Source: Asticcacaulis sp. MM231
GTDB taxonomy: Bacteria; Pseudomonadota; Alphaproteobacteria; Caulobacterales; Caulobacteraceae
Direction of reading: 5' to 3'
Length of the DNA: 64,000 nucleotides
Assembly (NCBI RefSeq): GCF_964186625.1
Contig: NZ_OZ075108.1
Coordinates: 868,001-932,000, forward strand
The number at the start of each line of letters is the position of its first letter. Position 1 is the first letter of the stretch. The translations under genes were made by a program, and so were the position numbers. Below are positions 31,739 to 40,056 of this stretch, one piece after another. A model generated the notes under the pieces. That model had not been told where the DNA came from, searched no databases, and saw only the letters and a program-made list of their open reading frames with translations.

Positions 31739-32797
31739 TTATGCGAAGGCCAGATGCTGCGCGAAGAAGGGCAGCACGTCGCTCATAACGCGGCCGTTCG
31801 GTCCCCAATGGCGCTCACCCCATGATCCGCGATACTCCTCGGCCTCGTAAGCGATGCCGAATTCGTCGAGCTTATGGGCGAAGGCCTGATTGGAATAGAC
31901 ATGGTCGAAATTGCCATCATTACGGCCCCAGTCGAACTTGAAACCGCGCAGGTGTTTCAGATTGCCGGCATAGGCCGGGATCATGCGTTCGAGGAAAAAA
32001 CCGTCCTGGAGTTTGGCGGTGAGAGCGGTATCGATCACCAGTTCGCCATTGACCTTTTTGGCGGGCAGGTCAACGAACAGCGGCGCCTTGCCCGGATTGG
32101 GCAGATGGGCCTGATAGATGGCGGTGAAGATCTGCGAGAAAATATCGGCCTTGACGTCTTCGAGCGCTGTCGCCTGGCTGAGGAGATCCCAGTTCGGCCG
32201 CCCCTGCATGATCTGGACGCCGTTGCCTGTACCGACCGGATGGAGCGCATAGACCGAGCCGAACATATCGGGATGCTTCATGCCGAAACGGAGGGCACCG
32301 TGACCGCCCATGCGATCGCCGGCAACACCGCGTGAGGCGGCGGCGGGCAGGGTGCGGTAGGTTCTGTCGATATAGGGCACCAGTTCGCTGATCATATAGT
32401 CTTCCCAGTTGCCGGTGACTGGGGAATTGACATAGAGCGAGGAACCGAGCGGCGTGCTGAAATCGGCCGACACGATGATGACCTCGCCGATCAGGCCTTT
32501 GGTGATGGCGGCATCGAAGATCGCCTGCGCGCCATAGCTGGCGAAGAGCGTCGTATCGGTATCGAAGAGATTGGGCAGGACATAGATGACCGGATAGCGT
32601 TGCTTGCCGGTATCATAACCGGCTGGCAGGTAGACGCTGATCGCGCGATCCGGACTCAGGCCGATCTTGTTCTGGGTAAATTGTTTCGAGGCAATAGTGC
32701 GCGCCTCCGTCCGGCTTGCTGTTGCCGCCAGGGCGGGCAAGGCCGCAAAGGCCAGACCTCCGGAGAGAAAGCTGAAACGTGTAAGTCCTGAGCCCAT
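31739..32797 (-). CDS. Exported esterase-D-like alpha/beta hydrolase lacking the catalytic serine
   Basis: A 352-residue protein with a signal peptide (LSGGLAFAALPALAATA) and the putative-esterase (Esterase D/tributyrin) fold: ISVYLPAGYDTGKQRYPVIYVL, ELVPYIDRTYRT, GGHGALRFGMKHPDMF and a C-terminal His in GERHWGPNGRVM. The nucleophile elbow, normally GDSMGG, reads GDRMGG: residue 162 is Arg (CGC, plus-strand 32312-32314) where Ser (AGC) is expected, one base away. As written it should not hydrolyse esters by the usual mechanism. Start ATG 32797 has a GAGGCG Shine-Dalgarno. A longer frame upstream overlaps the DUF486 gene and is rejected. Confidence 0.8.
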   Translation of the reverse strand: MGSGLTRFSFLSGGLAFAALPALAATASRTEARTIASKQFTQNKIGLSPDRAISVYLPAGYDTGKQRYPVIYVLPNLFDTDTTLFASYGAQAIFDAAITKGLIGEVIIVSADFSTPLGSSLYVNSPVTGNWEDYMISELVPYIDRTYRTLPAAASRGVAGDRMGGHGALRFGMKHPDMFGSVYALHPVGTGNGVQIMQGRPNWDLLSQATALEDVKADIFSQIFTAIYQAHLPNPGKAPLFVDLPAKKVNGELVIDTALTAKLQDGFFLERMIPAYAGNLKHLRGFKFDWGRNDGNFDHVYSNQAFAHKLDEFGIAYEAEEYRGSWGERHWGPNGRVMSDVLPFFAQHLAFA

Positions 32798-32874
32798 AAC
32801 CGCGCCTCCCTTGCCATTACGCGAGGATCGGCGCGAAAACAGGCAAATTGATGACGCTGTTATTTGGGCTGTTT

Positions 32875-33225
32875 TTACGGCTTGTAAAACACAAATCCGG
32901 CGCCACAGGCGATCAGGGTAAAGCCGATGGCGGTCTGCCATTTCAGCGGTTCGCCAAGATAAAGCGCGGAAAAGATGACAAAAACCACAAGGGTAATGAC
33001 TTCCTGAATGGTTTTGAGCTGAGCGGCTGAAAACGTGCCGTAACCGATGCGGTTGGCCGGCACCTGAAAGCAGTATTCGAAGAAGGCGATGCCCCAACTG
33101 ACCAGCACGACCACCCACAACTTTTCCATCTTGAACTTGAGGTGGCCATACCACGCCATGGTCATGAACAGGTTGGAGCAGACCAGCAATGCGATGGTCG
33201 ATACGGCGGGGGATAGTTTCAGCAC
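32875..33225 (-). CDS. DMT-superfamily (DUF486) small membrane protein
   Basis: A 116-residue inner-membrane protein with four helices (STIALLVCSNLFMTMAWYG, LWVVVLVSWGIAFFEYCFQ, IQEVITLVVFVIFSALYL, AIGFTLIACGAGFVFY). PANRIGYGTFSAAQLK is the DUF486 signature. Related to half-size drug/metabolite transporters. Substrate unknown. It lies 77 bases upstream of the esterase-like gene on the same strand. Confidence 0.85.
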   Translation of the reverse strand: MLKLSPAVSTIALLVCSNLFMTMAWYGHLKFKMEKLWVVVLVSWGIAFFEYCFQVPANRIGYGTFSAAQLKTIQEVITLVVFVIFSALYLGEPLKWQTAIGFTLIACGAGFVFYKP

Positions 33226-33297
33226 GGGGGAGGCTCCAGGGATTCACGCACAATTTTCACGCTGTTAGCGCGGCGTAAATAAAAATCCAAGCAGGCC

Positions 33298-35091
33298 TTA
33301 TGCCATATTGAAGCGCTGGGCATCTTTCAGGGCGTTTTCCGCCATGGCGCGCAGGCCGGGATGCTCCGGTTTCAGCGCCGAGAGATCCGCGAAAACCCCG
33401 TAGGCCTTTTTGTAGAGCGGACCGGCCTGATCGAAAGCGCCCTGCATTTCGCGCGCCTGGGCATAGCGCGCCAGGGTGATGGCGTGGGTCGAACGCGCCC
33501 CGACATCATCGGGTTTGAGATAGGCGGTGGTTTCGTGCAGGCGGCTCAGTTCCTCAAAGGCATCGCCTGCGGCCCTGGCATCGCCCGCCTTGAGCTTGAG
33601 ATCGGCATAGGGCGCCAGCAGTTCGGCGCGCGTGGCCGGATCGCTGATGGCGCCGAGCGCACGGCCGATGACGGCAGGCAGTTTGGCAGTGTCGCCCGAC
33701 ATCTGATACCGGCGCGTCAGGTAGAGGTGGATGTTGGCGTCGTTCGGGTCGAGTTCGGACACATGCTCATAGGCGGCCATGGCCTTGCTGTCATCGCGGC
33801 CCATATGGAGCGCGCCGGACACGCGCCACAACTCGGCGGCTTCGGCATGGTTGCCCGCCAGCGCCAGAGCATCGGCGTGATTGGCCAGGGCGGCGGAAGC
33901 GGCGGACAGGTCACCGGAAGCGACAAGCTGGAAGGCCTTCTGGCTGGCGGCCGACTTATCATAATAGAGGCGCGAAATGCGCGTGCTCAGCTCGTCGGCG
34001 GCGATGGCGCGGGTGGCATCGGGCCAGACCGACAGGGCGGTTTGTACGGCCTGACGGATTTCGGCTTCATCGTCGATGACGACCGGCGCGGGCACGACCG
34101 GTGCGGGCAGGACATCAGCGACGATTTCCTGTGTCACGAGCTCTGTCAGCGCGGCCGGTATGGCCTCTGGCACAGCCTCTGGCGCGGCTGTCGGCTCGAC
34201 AGCGACGTGCGGTTCGCTTTGCGGGGCGAAACGCATGGCCGAGCTGATAACGGCGTTGATATCGCCTTGCGGCGCGTGCGTCACGACATCGGGTGTTTCG
34301 CGCAGCAGGGCGGCGGCCAGCGGATCGTGATCCTCATCCTGCGCGGCCACGGTTTCAACAGGCGGATGCAGCGGAATGATCTGCGCCGTGGGCGTGGTGA
34401 TGGTCAGGCCATGGGTATCAGCCAGAGCGGCGCTGGAATCAAAAGCAGGCACCTCGGCGACGGTCTCGACCACGACTTCGGGATGGCGCGTCATGAAGCT
34501 ATCCGACGCGTTATCGGAGAAGGCGGCGTGATCGGTGAAGATGGCACGCTCCAGCGACTGAACCTCGATGTGCGGGGGCTCGACAGCGACGGGGGCTGCT
34601 TCGATATGAACATTGTCAGGCATCGCCTCAACGGCCTGCTGGCTTTCAAAAGCCGGAGCCCTTTCCAGCGTACGGGCGTTGAAATGCAGAGTGCCGCGGC
34701 TCTCGGCGGCGCGGGTGGCCAACTGCATGTCCTCAGCCACGGCCATGACCGGCGCGGGCGCGGCCTCGACCGCTTCCGGCCTGGACTTACGGCGCGGCGC
34801 AGACACCGCAGGTTTGGGCGCAGGCAGCAGGTTGCGGAGCGTGCCGATCACGCCGATCAGCAGCAGAAAGGCGCCAAGCGCCAGGATGCCGGCCCAGGCG
34901 GCGGTGCCGCGCGCCCAGATGATCCAGTCTTCGGGGAAGGGGGTGCGAACCGGGGCCTGCCCCTTATAGAGCGCGAAGGCGCTCAGGGCGGCGGCCAGCA
35001 CGGCGAGAATCAGAAATCCCGCAGCGCCGGGCTTGCGTGTCGTGCTCGTCCCACGGTCATCGGCATTCAAGGTCAAGTTCGAACTGCTCAT
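33298..35091 (-). CDS. Membrane-anchored TPR-like protein
   Basis: A 597-residue protein with two N-terminal membrane helices (GFLILAVLAAALSAFALY and WAGILALGAFLLLIGVIGTL), a long low-complexity Ala/Pro/Val/Glu region (about residues 95-340) and a C-terminal helical-repeat domain with TPR-like units (ADALALAGNHAEAAELWRVSG, YEHVSELDPNDANIHLYL, YKKAYGVFADLSALKPEHPG, given as separate motifs). Probably a periplasm- or cytoplasm-facing scaffold. Divergent from ruvC. Function not recognised. Confidence 0.75.
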   Translation of the reverse strand: MSSSNLTLNADDRGTSTTRKPGAAGFLILAVLAAALSAFALYKGQAPVRTPFPEDWIIWARGTAAWAGILALGAFLLLIGVIGTLRNLLPAPKPAVSAPRRKSRPEAVEAAPAPVMAVAEDMQLATRAAESRGTLHFNARTLERAPAFESQQAVEAMPDNVHIEAAPVAVEPPHIEVQSLERAIFTDHAAFSDNASDSFMTRHPEVVVETVAEVPAFDSSAALADTHGLTITTPTAQIIPLHPPVETVAAQDEDHDPLAAALLRETPDVVTHAPQGDINAVISSAMRFAPQSEPHVAVEPTAAPEAVPEAIPAALTELVTQEIVADVLPAPVVPAPVVIDDEAEIRQAVQTALSVWPDATRAIAADELSTRISRLYYDKSAASQKAFQLVASGDLSAASAALANHADALALAGNHAEAAELWRVSGALHMGRDDSKAMAAYEHVSELDPNDANIHLYLTRRYQMSGDTAKLPAVIGRALGAISDPATRAELLAPYADLKLKAGDARAAGDAFEELSRLHETTAYLKPDDVGARSTHAITLARYAQAREMQGAFDQAGPLYKKAYGVFADLSALKPEHPGLRAMAENALKDAQRFNMA

Positions 35092-35288
35092 GCGGCCCCC
35101 GCAACGCTAATCTTCATAAAACATTAACCCCAGCTTTGGCCTTATGGCAATGCTCTCGTGGGGCTTATCTCTAAAACCTGTGCCAGAAAGACGATTTCTG
35201 GCCTGATAAGAGGCTGTTGTGCAACTTTGCGGCCAAACTGCCGGCTTGGCCATTGCGCGAGTCAGAACTTGCGGATAAAAGCGAACAT

Positions 35289-35798
35289 ATGAAGAACGTG
35301 GTGCGTATATTAGGGCTCGATCCCGGTTTGAGACGGCTCGGCTGGGGGCTGATCGACGTCGAGGGCGCGCGCCTGAGCTGGGTGGCGCATGGTGTCATCG
35401 AGCCGGCGACCGATGCCGACCTTTCGGTGCGCCTGCTGGAACTGTTCGACCGTTTGAGCGATGTCATTGCCGAATGGACGCCCGATGAGGCGGCCATCGA
35501 GGAGGTGTTCGTCAATGTGAACCCGGCCTCGACGCTCAAGCTCGGTCACGCCCGCGCCGCCGCCATGCTGGCGCCCGCGAAGGCCGGTATGCTGGTGGCG
35601 GAATATGCTGCGCTCGATATCAAGAAATCGGTGGTGGGCGCCGGCCGTGCCGACAAGGATCAGGTGTTGTTCATGGTCAAGCGCCTGCTGCCCAAGGCCG
35701 ATCCGAAGATGAAGGCCGATGCGGCCGATGCGCTTGCGTGCGCCATCACGCACGCCCATAAGCGCAAGATGGCGAGTTTGAAACGGAGTGTCGCATGA
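35289..35798 (+). CDS. ruvC: RuvC, Holliday junction resolvase
   Basis: Endonuclease that cuts Holliday junctions with RuvAB. The 169-residue protein has the four acidic residues of the RNase-H-like site in motifs ILGLDPGL, AIEEVFV, and the C-terminal DAADALACAITHAH. Start at ATG 35289 (MKNVVRILGLDPG) fits the family. An in-frame ATG at 35217 adds 24 unsupported residues. The stop overlaps the ruvA start (ATGA), so the two are translationally coupled. Confidence 0.96.
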   Translation: MKNVVRILGLDPGLRRLGWGLIDVEGARLSWVAHGVIEPATDADLSVRLLELFDRLSDVIAEWTPDEAAIEEVFVNVNPASTLKLGHARAAAMLAPAKAGMLVAEYAALDIKKSVVGAGRADKDQVLFMVKRLLPKADPKMKADAADALACAITHAHKRKMASLKRSVA

Positions 35799-36406
35799 TC
35801 GGGCGTTTGCGCGGGCTTTTGCTGGAAACCACCGACGAGGAGGTGCTGGTCGAATGCGGCGGCGTCGGTTACATCGTGCGCTGCGGCATCCGCACCATCG
35901 CCAACATGCCCGAACTGGGCGCCGAGGTGATCCTGCATATCGAAAGCCAGACGCGCGAGGACGGTACCCGGCTTTACGGCTTCCTCAACAAGGATGAGCG
36001 CAAGGCCTATGTGGTTTTGCAGGGCGTGCAGGGCGTGGGGCCGAAGGCGGCGCTGAGCGTGCTCGATATCCTGACGCCGCAGCAACTGGCGCAGGCGGTG
36101 GCGCACGAGGACAAGACGGCGGTGGGGCGCGCCAATGGCGTCGGGCCCAAGCTCGCGCAGCGCATCGTTATCGAACTTAAGGGCAAGGTGCTGATGAGCG
36201 CCGAATTCGCGCCGATCGCCTCTGCCGGCTATGCGCCGGCGGCCGTGACGCCGACGGTCAATGGCGAGAGCGTCGCTGCCCTGATGGGGCTGGGCGTTTC
36301 CGAGCAGCAATCACGTATCGCGGTCGACAGCGCCCTGAAGACTCTGGGGCCTGAGGCGGAGCTGGCGGCGGTTATCCGTGCCTCGCTGAAGGCGTTGGGC
36401 AAGTAA
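35795..36406 (+). CDS. ruvA: RuvA, Holliday junction DNA-binding subunit
   Basis: Tetrameric junction-binding protein. The 203-residue product has the OB-fold domain I (MIGRLRGLLLETTDEEVLVECGG, in part), the two helix-hairpin-helix motifs (VQGVGPKAALSVLD and ANGVGPKLAQRIVIELKGK) and the flexible C-terminal domain III that contacts RuvB. ATGA overlap with ruvC and zero gap to ruvB mark a tight operon. Confidence 0.96.
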   Translation: MIGRLRGLLLETTDEEVLVECGGVGYIVRCGIRTIANMPELGAEVILHIESQTREDGTRLYGFLNKDERKAYVVLQGVQGVGPKAALSVLDILTPQQLAQAVAHEDKTAVGRANGVGPKLAQRIVIELKGKVLMSAEFAPIASAGYAPAAVTPTVNGESVAALMGLGVSEQQSRIAVDSALKTLGPEAELAAVIRASLKALGK

Positions 36407-37441
36407 ATGGCGAGGCTTATTTCAGGCGAATCCGATAACGATTTCGAGGAGCGCGCACAGGATCGTGCGCTGCGGCCGCAGAATTTCGATGATTTCGTCG
36501 GGCAGGCGCCGCTCAAGGCCAATCTGAAGGTCTTTGTGGCGGCGGCGGCGCAGCGCGCCGAGGCGCTCGATCACGTGCTGTTTTATGGTCCGCCGGGGCT
36601 GGGCAAGACGACGCTGGCGCAGATCGTGGCGCGTGAACTGGGTGTTGGTTTTCGCGCCACGTCCGGGCCGGTGCTGGCCAAGGCGGGCGATCTGGCGGCG
36701 ATCCTGTCCAATCTCGAACCCAACGATGTGCTGTTTATCGATGAAATCCACCGCCTGCATCCGGTGGTCGAGGAAATCCTCTATCCGGCCATGGAAGACT
36801 ACGTGCTCGACCTGATCATCGGTGACGGGCCGGCGGCGCGCACGGTACGCATCGACCTGGCGCCGTTCACGCTGGTGGGCGCCACGACGCGGGCTGGCTT
36901 GCTGTCGACTCCCTTGCGTGATCGCTTCGGCATTCCGCTGCGGCTCGAATTCTATACGCCTGAAGAACTGGTGCGCGTAGTCATGGGCACGGGCCGCAAG
37001 ATGGGCGCCCAGGTCTCGGAAGATGGTGCGCTCGAGATCGCCTCGCGCTCGCGTGGTACGCCGCGCGTGGCCGGGCGTTTACTGCGCCGCGTGCGCGATT
37101 TCGCGGCAGCCGATGGCACGGCGGTGATCGATAAAAAGGCGGCGGCCAAGGCTTTGGCGCGTCTCGAAGTCGATGCGGTCGGGCTTGATCACTCAGACCG
37201 GCGCTATCTGCGCGCCCTGATCGAGAACTATGGCGGCGGGCCGGTGGGGCTGGAAACCCTGGCGGCGGCGATTGCTGAGGCCAAGGATGCGGTCGAGGAC
37301 ATGATCGAGCCCTACCTGCTGCAGCAGGGTTTTATCCAGCGCACCCAGCGTGGTCGCACGGCCTGCGCGCGCGCCTATCTGCATCTCGGCCTGACGCCGC
37401 CGGCGCAGGCCGCGCCGACGCCGGACCTCTTTAACTCATAA
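36407..37441 (+). CDS. ruvB: RuvB, branch-migration ATPase
   Basis: AAA+ motor of the RuvAB complex. The 344-residue protein has [15 protein letters not shown], Walker A ([11 protein letters not shown]), Walker B (LFIDEIHRL), sensor 1 ([10 protein letters not shown]), an arginine finger (PLRDRFG) and the winged-helix C-terminal domain ([12 protein letters not shown]). It begins directly after the ruvA stop. A short weak hairpin (AGCAC/GTGCT) lies about 15 bases after the stop. Confidence 0.97.
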   Translation: MARLISGESDNDFEERAQDRALRPQNFDDFVGQAPLKANLKVFVAAAAQRAEALDHVLFYGPPGLGKTTLAQIVARELGVGFRATSGPVLAKAGDLAAILSNLEPNDVLFIDEIHRLHPVVEEILYPAMEDYVLDLIIGDGPAARTVRIDLAPFTLVGATTRAGLLSTPLRDRFGIPLRLEFYTPEELVRVVMGTGRKMGAQVSEDGALEIASRSRGTPRVAGRLLRRVRDFAAADGTAVIDKKAAAKALARLEVDAVGLDHSDRRYLRALIENYGGGPVGLETLAAAIAEAKDAVEDMIEPYLLQQGFIQRTQRGRTACARAYLHLGLTPPAQAAPTPDLFNS

Positions 37442-37491
37442 GATTTGGTCCATCAGCACCGTGTGCTTTGTTTGCGTTTTATGGATAAATC

Positions 37492-37506
37492 TTAACCCCC
37501 ATTTAA
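37492..37506 (+). promoter_or_regulatory. Perfect CtrA-type box upstream of the flagellin gene
   Basis: TTAA-CCCCCAT-TTAA matches the CtrA consensus exactly, 78 bases before the flagellin start. A GANTC site (GACTC) lies at 37543-37547. No sigma54 -24/-12 element was seen. Confidence 0.55.
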
Positions 37507-37583
37507 AAATTTGTTAGGCATATTCAAGGTAGTTATTTTTCTGACTCCGCGTTTCTGGAGATGATGTTAGGAACGCGCATTTT

Positions 37584-38726
37584 ATGTTATCCCTCCTGAG
37601 CAATGAAGGTTCGATGTTAGCCCGTCAGGGACTGGCCAGCCTGAACCGTAGGATGGATACAACCCGCGCCCAGATCTCTTCTGGCCTCAAGGTGCAAACA
37701 GCCCGAGATGATGGTGCCGCCTACGCCATCGCCACCCGCATCAAAAGCGATCAGATGTCGCAAGGTGTGGTGCAGAACAATCTTTCCCGCGCGCAGTCCA
37801 TTGTGGATGTCGCCAGAGGTTCGGCCGAGGCGATCACGGACCTGCTGGGCCAGATGCACGAGCGCGCGCTCATGCTCAATGACACATCGCTGTCGCCTGA
37901 GGCCCTGCAATCGGTCAGGGATGATCTGAACGCCCTCAACAGCCAGCTCGACAGCACGGCCAAAACCAGTGATTTCAACGGCATCAATCTGCTGCAAACC
38001 AGCGGCAAGGCTACGCAGAACTGGGGCCGACCTTATGGGGGCATTGTCGGCGGCGGGTCATCCTACGTCAATTATGATGCGGGTAATGGCGCCGGTCGCA
38101 TGGACTTTTACCTTAATCTCCATAACGTCAACAATGCCAACGTCAATATAGACTGGGGGGACGGCAGTCAGTACACGTTCAACTACAGTTCGGGACCGGC
38201 GTTCAGCGACAACAAGGTCATCCAGCATGATTATGAAGCCGGCTGGGATAACCATACCATGACCTATTCTATTTCCGCCTCGGGGCCAGGCGGGGCCGGG
38301 GGCACGAGCGGCTTTCACATTCCGGGGGTCAATTTTATCCCGGCGGACACGACCGAGATTACCGCCTATGCTTCGGGCGAAACGGTGTCCATGACCCACA
38401 AGCCCATGGGCTCAGGCGATCTGGGCCTGAATGATCTGAATAGCCTCGATGCCGCCACGGTTCTCAGTACGGTCGAGGCGGCGTTGTCGACCACCCTCGA
38501 CAGCGCGGCCTATTTCGGCACCCTGCAAAACAGGCTTGAGCGGATGACAACGGCGAGCGTGAAGCGCGCCGATGTTCTGGAGACCGCCCACGGTGACCTG
38601 GTCGATGCCGACCTTGCAAAGCAGTCCGCGCTGTGGCAGGCAGATCAGACACAGCAGAGCCTGATCCAGCAAAGCCTCGCCATTGCCAATTCGGCGCCGC
38701 GTGTTTTGCTGCAGTTGTTCAACTGA
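37584..38726 (+). CDS. Flagellin with a PKD-like domain inserted in the variable region
   Basis: A 380-residue flagellin-type protein. Residues 1-140 match the N-terminal D0/D1 helices (NRRMDTTRAQISSGLKV, DDGAAYAIATRIKSD, NNLSRAQSIVDVA, SDFNGINLL) and residues 290-380 the C-terminal helices (LQNRLERMTTASVKRADVLE, DADLAKQSALWQADQ, ANSAPRVLLQLF). Between them, about residues 145-275 form a beta-rich insert. Within it WGDGSQYTFNYSSG...IQHDYEAGWDNHTMTYSIS (residues 191-231) reads like a PKD fold (WxDGS, then HxY and paired strands). The gene is isolated from other flagellar genes, has a CtrA box upstream, and is followed 27 bases later by a SigF-like sigma factor. The Shine-Dalgarno is AGGAA. Confidence 0.85.
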   Translation: MLSLLSNEGSMLARQGLASLNRRMDTTRAQISSGLKVQTARDDGAAYAIATRIKSDQMSQGVVQNNLSRAQSIVDVARGSAEAITDLLGQMHERALMLNDTSLSPEALQSVRDDLNALNSQLDSTAKTSDFNGINLLQTSGKATQNWGRPYGGIVGGGSSYVNYDAGNGAGRMDFYLNLHNVNNANVNIDWGDGSQYTFNYSSGPAFSDNKVIQHDYEAGWDNHTMTYSISASGPGGAGGTSGFHIPGVNFIPADTTEITAYASGETVSMTHKPMGSGDLGLNDLNSLDAATVLSTVEAALSTTLDSAAYFGTLQNRLERMTTASVKRADVLETAHGDLVDADLAKQSALWQADQTQQSLIQQSLAIANSAPRVLLQLFN

Positions 38727-38753
38727 TGCCGCGCGATTGTAACCATAGGCCCC

Positions 38754-39302
38754 ATGCCGACGTATAACTCTCAGGAATGGCAGGATCTGATGCGCGCCGC
38801 GCAGGGCGGTGATGCGCAGGCGTACAGATCGCTGCTCAGCGCCTTGCGGCCCTGGCTGCTTTCCTATTTCCGACGCCGCCTGCACGGCAGCGAGGGTGAA
38901 GATCTGGTACAAATGACCCTGTTGAGCTTACACGAGAAACGCCACACCTATAATCCCGATGCGCCCTTCATGCCGTGGATCGCCGCGGTGGCGCGTCACA
39001 AGCTGATCGATTATGTGCGTAAGACCGGCCGTCATGTCCATGTCGAGCTGAACGAGGAAATGGGCCTCGCCGATGGCATGCAGCCCGATCTGGCGGCGCG
39101 CGATGTGGCGGTGCTGCTGGCGCAGTTGCCGAAGGATCAGGCACGGGTGATCAGCCTGCATAAACTGCAGGATATGAGCGTCGATGAGGTGTCGCGCGCC
39201 ACCGGCAAGAGCCCCTCGGCGGTCAAGGTGATCGTGCATCGCGGGCTCAAGAAATTGCAGGCCCTGGTCGGCGTGTCAAAGCGGGAGGCGGCGGATGAGT
39301 AG
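38754..39302 (+). CDS. ECF-type RNA polymerase sigma factor, SigF-like
   Basis: A 182-residue group IV sigma factor: region 2 (SYFRRRLHGSEGEDLVQMTLLSLHE, WIAAVARHKLIDYVRK, given as parts) and region 4 (LPKDQARVISLHKLQDMSVDEVS, then KSPSAVKVIVHRGLKKL). The partner gene directly downstream encodes an NrsF-type anti-sigma factor, as for Caulobacter SigF, which responds to heavy-metal and oxidative stress. Overlaps nrsF by 8 bases. It may be co-transcribed with the flagellin gene 27 bases upstream. Confidence 0.88.
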   Translation: MPTYNSQEWQDLMRAAQGGDAQAYRSLLSALRPWLLSYFRRRLHGSEGEDLVQMTLLSLHEKRHTYNPDAPFMPWIAAVARHKLIDYVRKTGRHVHVELNEEMGLADGMQPDLAARDVAVLLAQLPKDQARVISLHKLQDMSVDEVSRATGKSPSAVKVIVHRGLKKLQALVGVSKREAADE

Positions 39303-39957
39303 TCCTGACGACGCCTTGCTAGACAGCCTGACCTCTGACCTGACACCGGTGAAGCGGTTGCGCAGCGCCCCGCTGTGGATCGGCGCGGCGGTCGGTCTCG
39401 TGGTGGCGCTTATCTACATTTTTGTGTTCTACGGTCCGCGTGGCGAAATCGTTGCCCTGATGCGCGGTGGCGCGGTGGTCAATCTGATGGTGATCGGCAA
39501 GCCCATGATCTTTCTGGTGATGGGGCTCAGCGCGCTATGGGCGGTTGCGGATCTGGCCCGTCCGGAAGGGCGGTTGAAACTGCTGCACCTGCTGCCGGTA
39601 TTGGCCGTTTTTGGGTTGGTTCTGGGCAACCTGCTGTCGGAGATGGCGATCTTCGGCACCGACAATTTCGCCCGCCAGCTTAACGGCGGCGGCCATGTCT
39701 GTTTCATAACCATTCTTTGTGGTGGCATGGCGGGGCTGGTCGCGATGTGGCGGCTGTGGTTGCGCCGGACGGCGACTTCGCATCCGGTGCTGCTGGGCGC
39801 CATGAGCGGCCTGGCGGCGGCGTCCCTGATGGCGGCGGCCTATGCGATCCACTGCAATATGGATGCAGCGATCTATCTTCTGCTGTTTTACGGCACGGCC
39901 GTGACGGTTTCCAGCGCCATAGCGGCACTCTTGGGCTCTAAACTGCTAAGGTGGTAG
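39295..39957 (+). CDS. nrsF: NrsF (DUF1109) membrane anti-sigma factor
   Basis: A 220-residue inner-membrane protein with six predicted helices and a short cytoplasmic N-terminus that would hold the sigma factor. NrsF proteins sense stress through conserved Cys. Here C136 and C142 (HVCFITILCGG) and C187 (AIHCNMD) fall where the family keeps them. Its start overlaps the sigma gene by 8 bases. Assignment follows the Caulobacter SigF-NrsF pair. Confidence 0.85.
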   Translation: MSSPDDALLDSLTSDLTPVKRLRSAPLWIGAAVGLVVALIYIFVFYGPRGEIVALMRGGAVVNLMVIGKPMIFLVMGLSALWAVADLARPEGRLKLLHLLPVLAVFGLVLGNLLSEMAIFGTDNFARQLNGGGHVCFITILCGGMAGLVAMWRLWLRRTATSHPVLLGAMSGLAAASLMAAAYAIHCNMDAAIYLLLFYGTAVTVSSAIAALLGSKLLRW

Positions 39958-40056
39958 TTAGTGAGCCGCCAGCCACGCGCGTATGGCGACCACTATGAAG
40001 GCGATACCGGCCAGCATATAGAGCAAGGCGAGGGCCAGTCTGGCCAGGCGTGGCAT
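39958..40056 (-). CDS. 32-residue putative membrane miniprotein coupled to the ROK gene
   Basis: A short frame starting MPRLARLALALLYMLAGIAF and ending WLAAH, a single hydrophobic helix with a basic N-terminus. Its ATG shares one base with the stop codon of the ROK gene (TGATG), the hallmark of translational coupling. The stop immediately abuts the nrsF stop from the other strand. Too short for family assignment. Support is composition plus the overlap. Confidence 0.45.
   Translation of the reverse strand: MPRLARLALALLYMLAGIAFIVVAIRAWLAAH

Noticed and set aside
31739..33253. A single 504-codon open frame on the minus strand
   Set aside because: Only its 3' part is coding (esterase-like, from 32797 with a good ribosome site). 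The upstream part is a shadow of the DUF486 gene.
33361..35127. A 588-codon plus-strand frame opposite the TPR protein
   Set aside because: Composition is Arg/Gly/His-rich antisense shadow; the minus-strand frame has membrane helices and TPR units.
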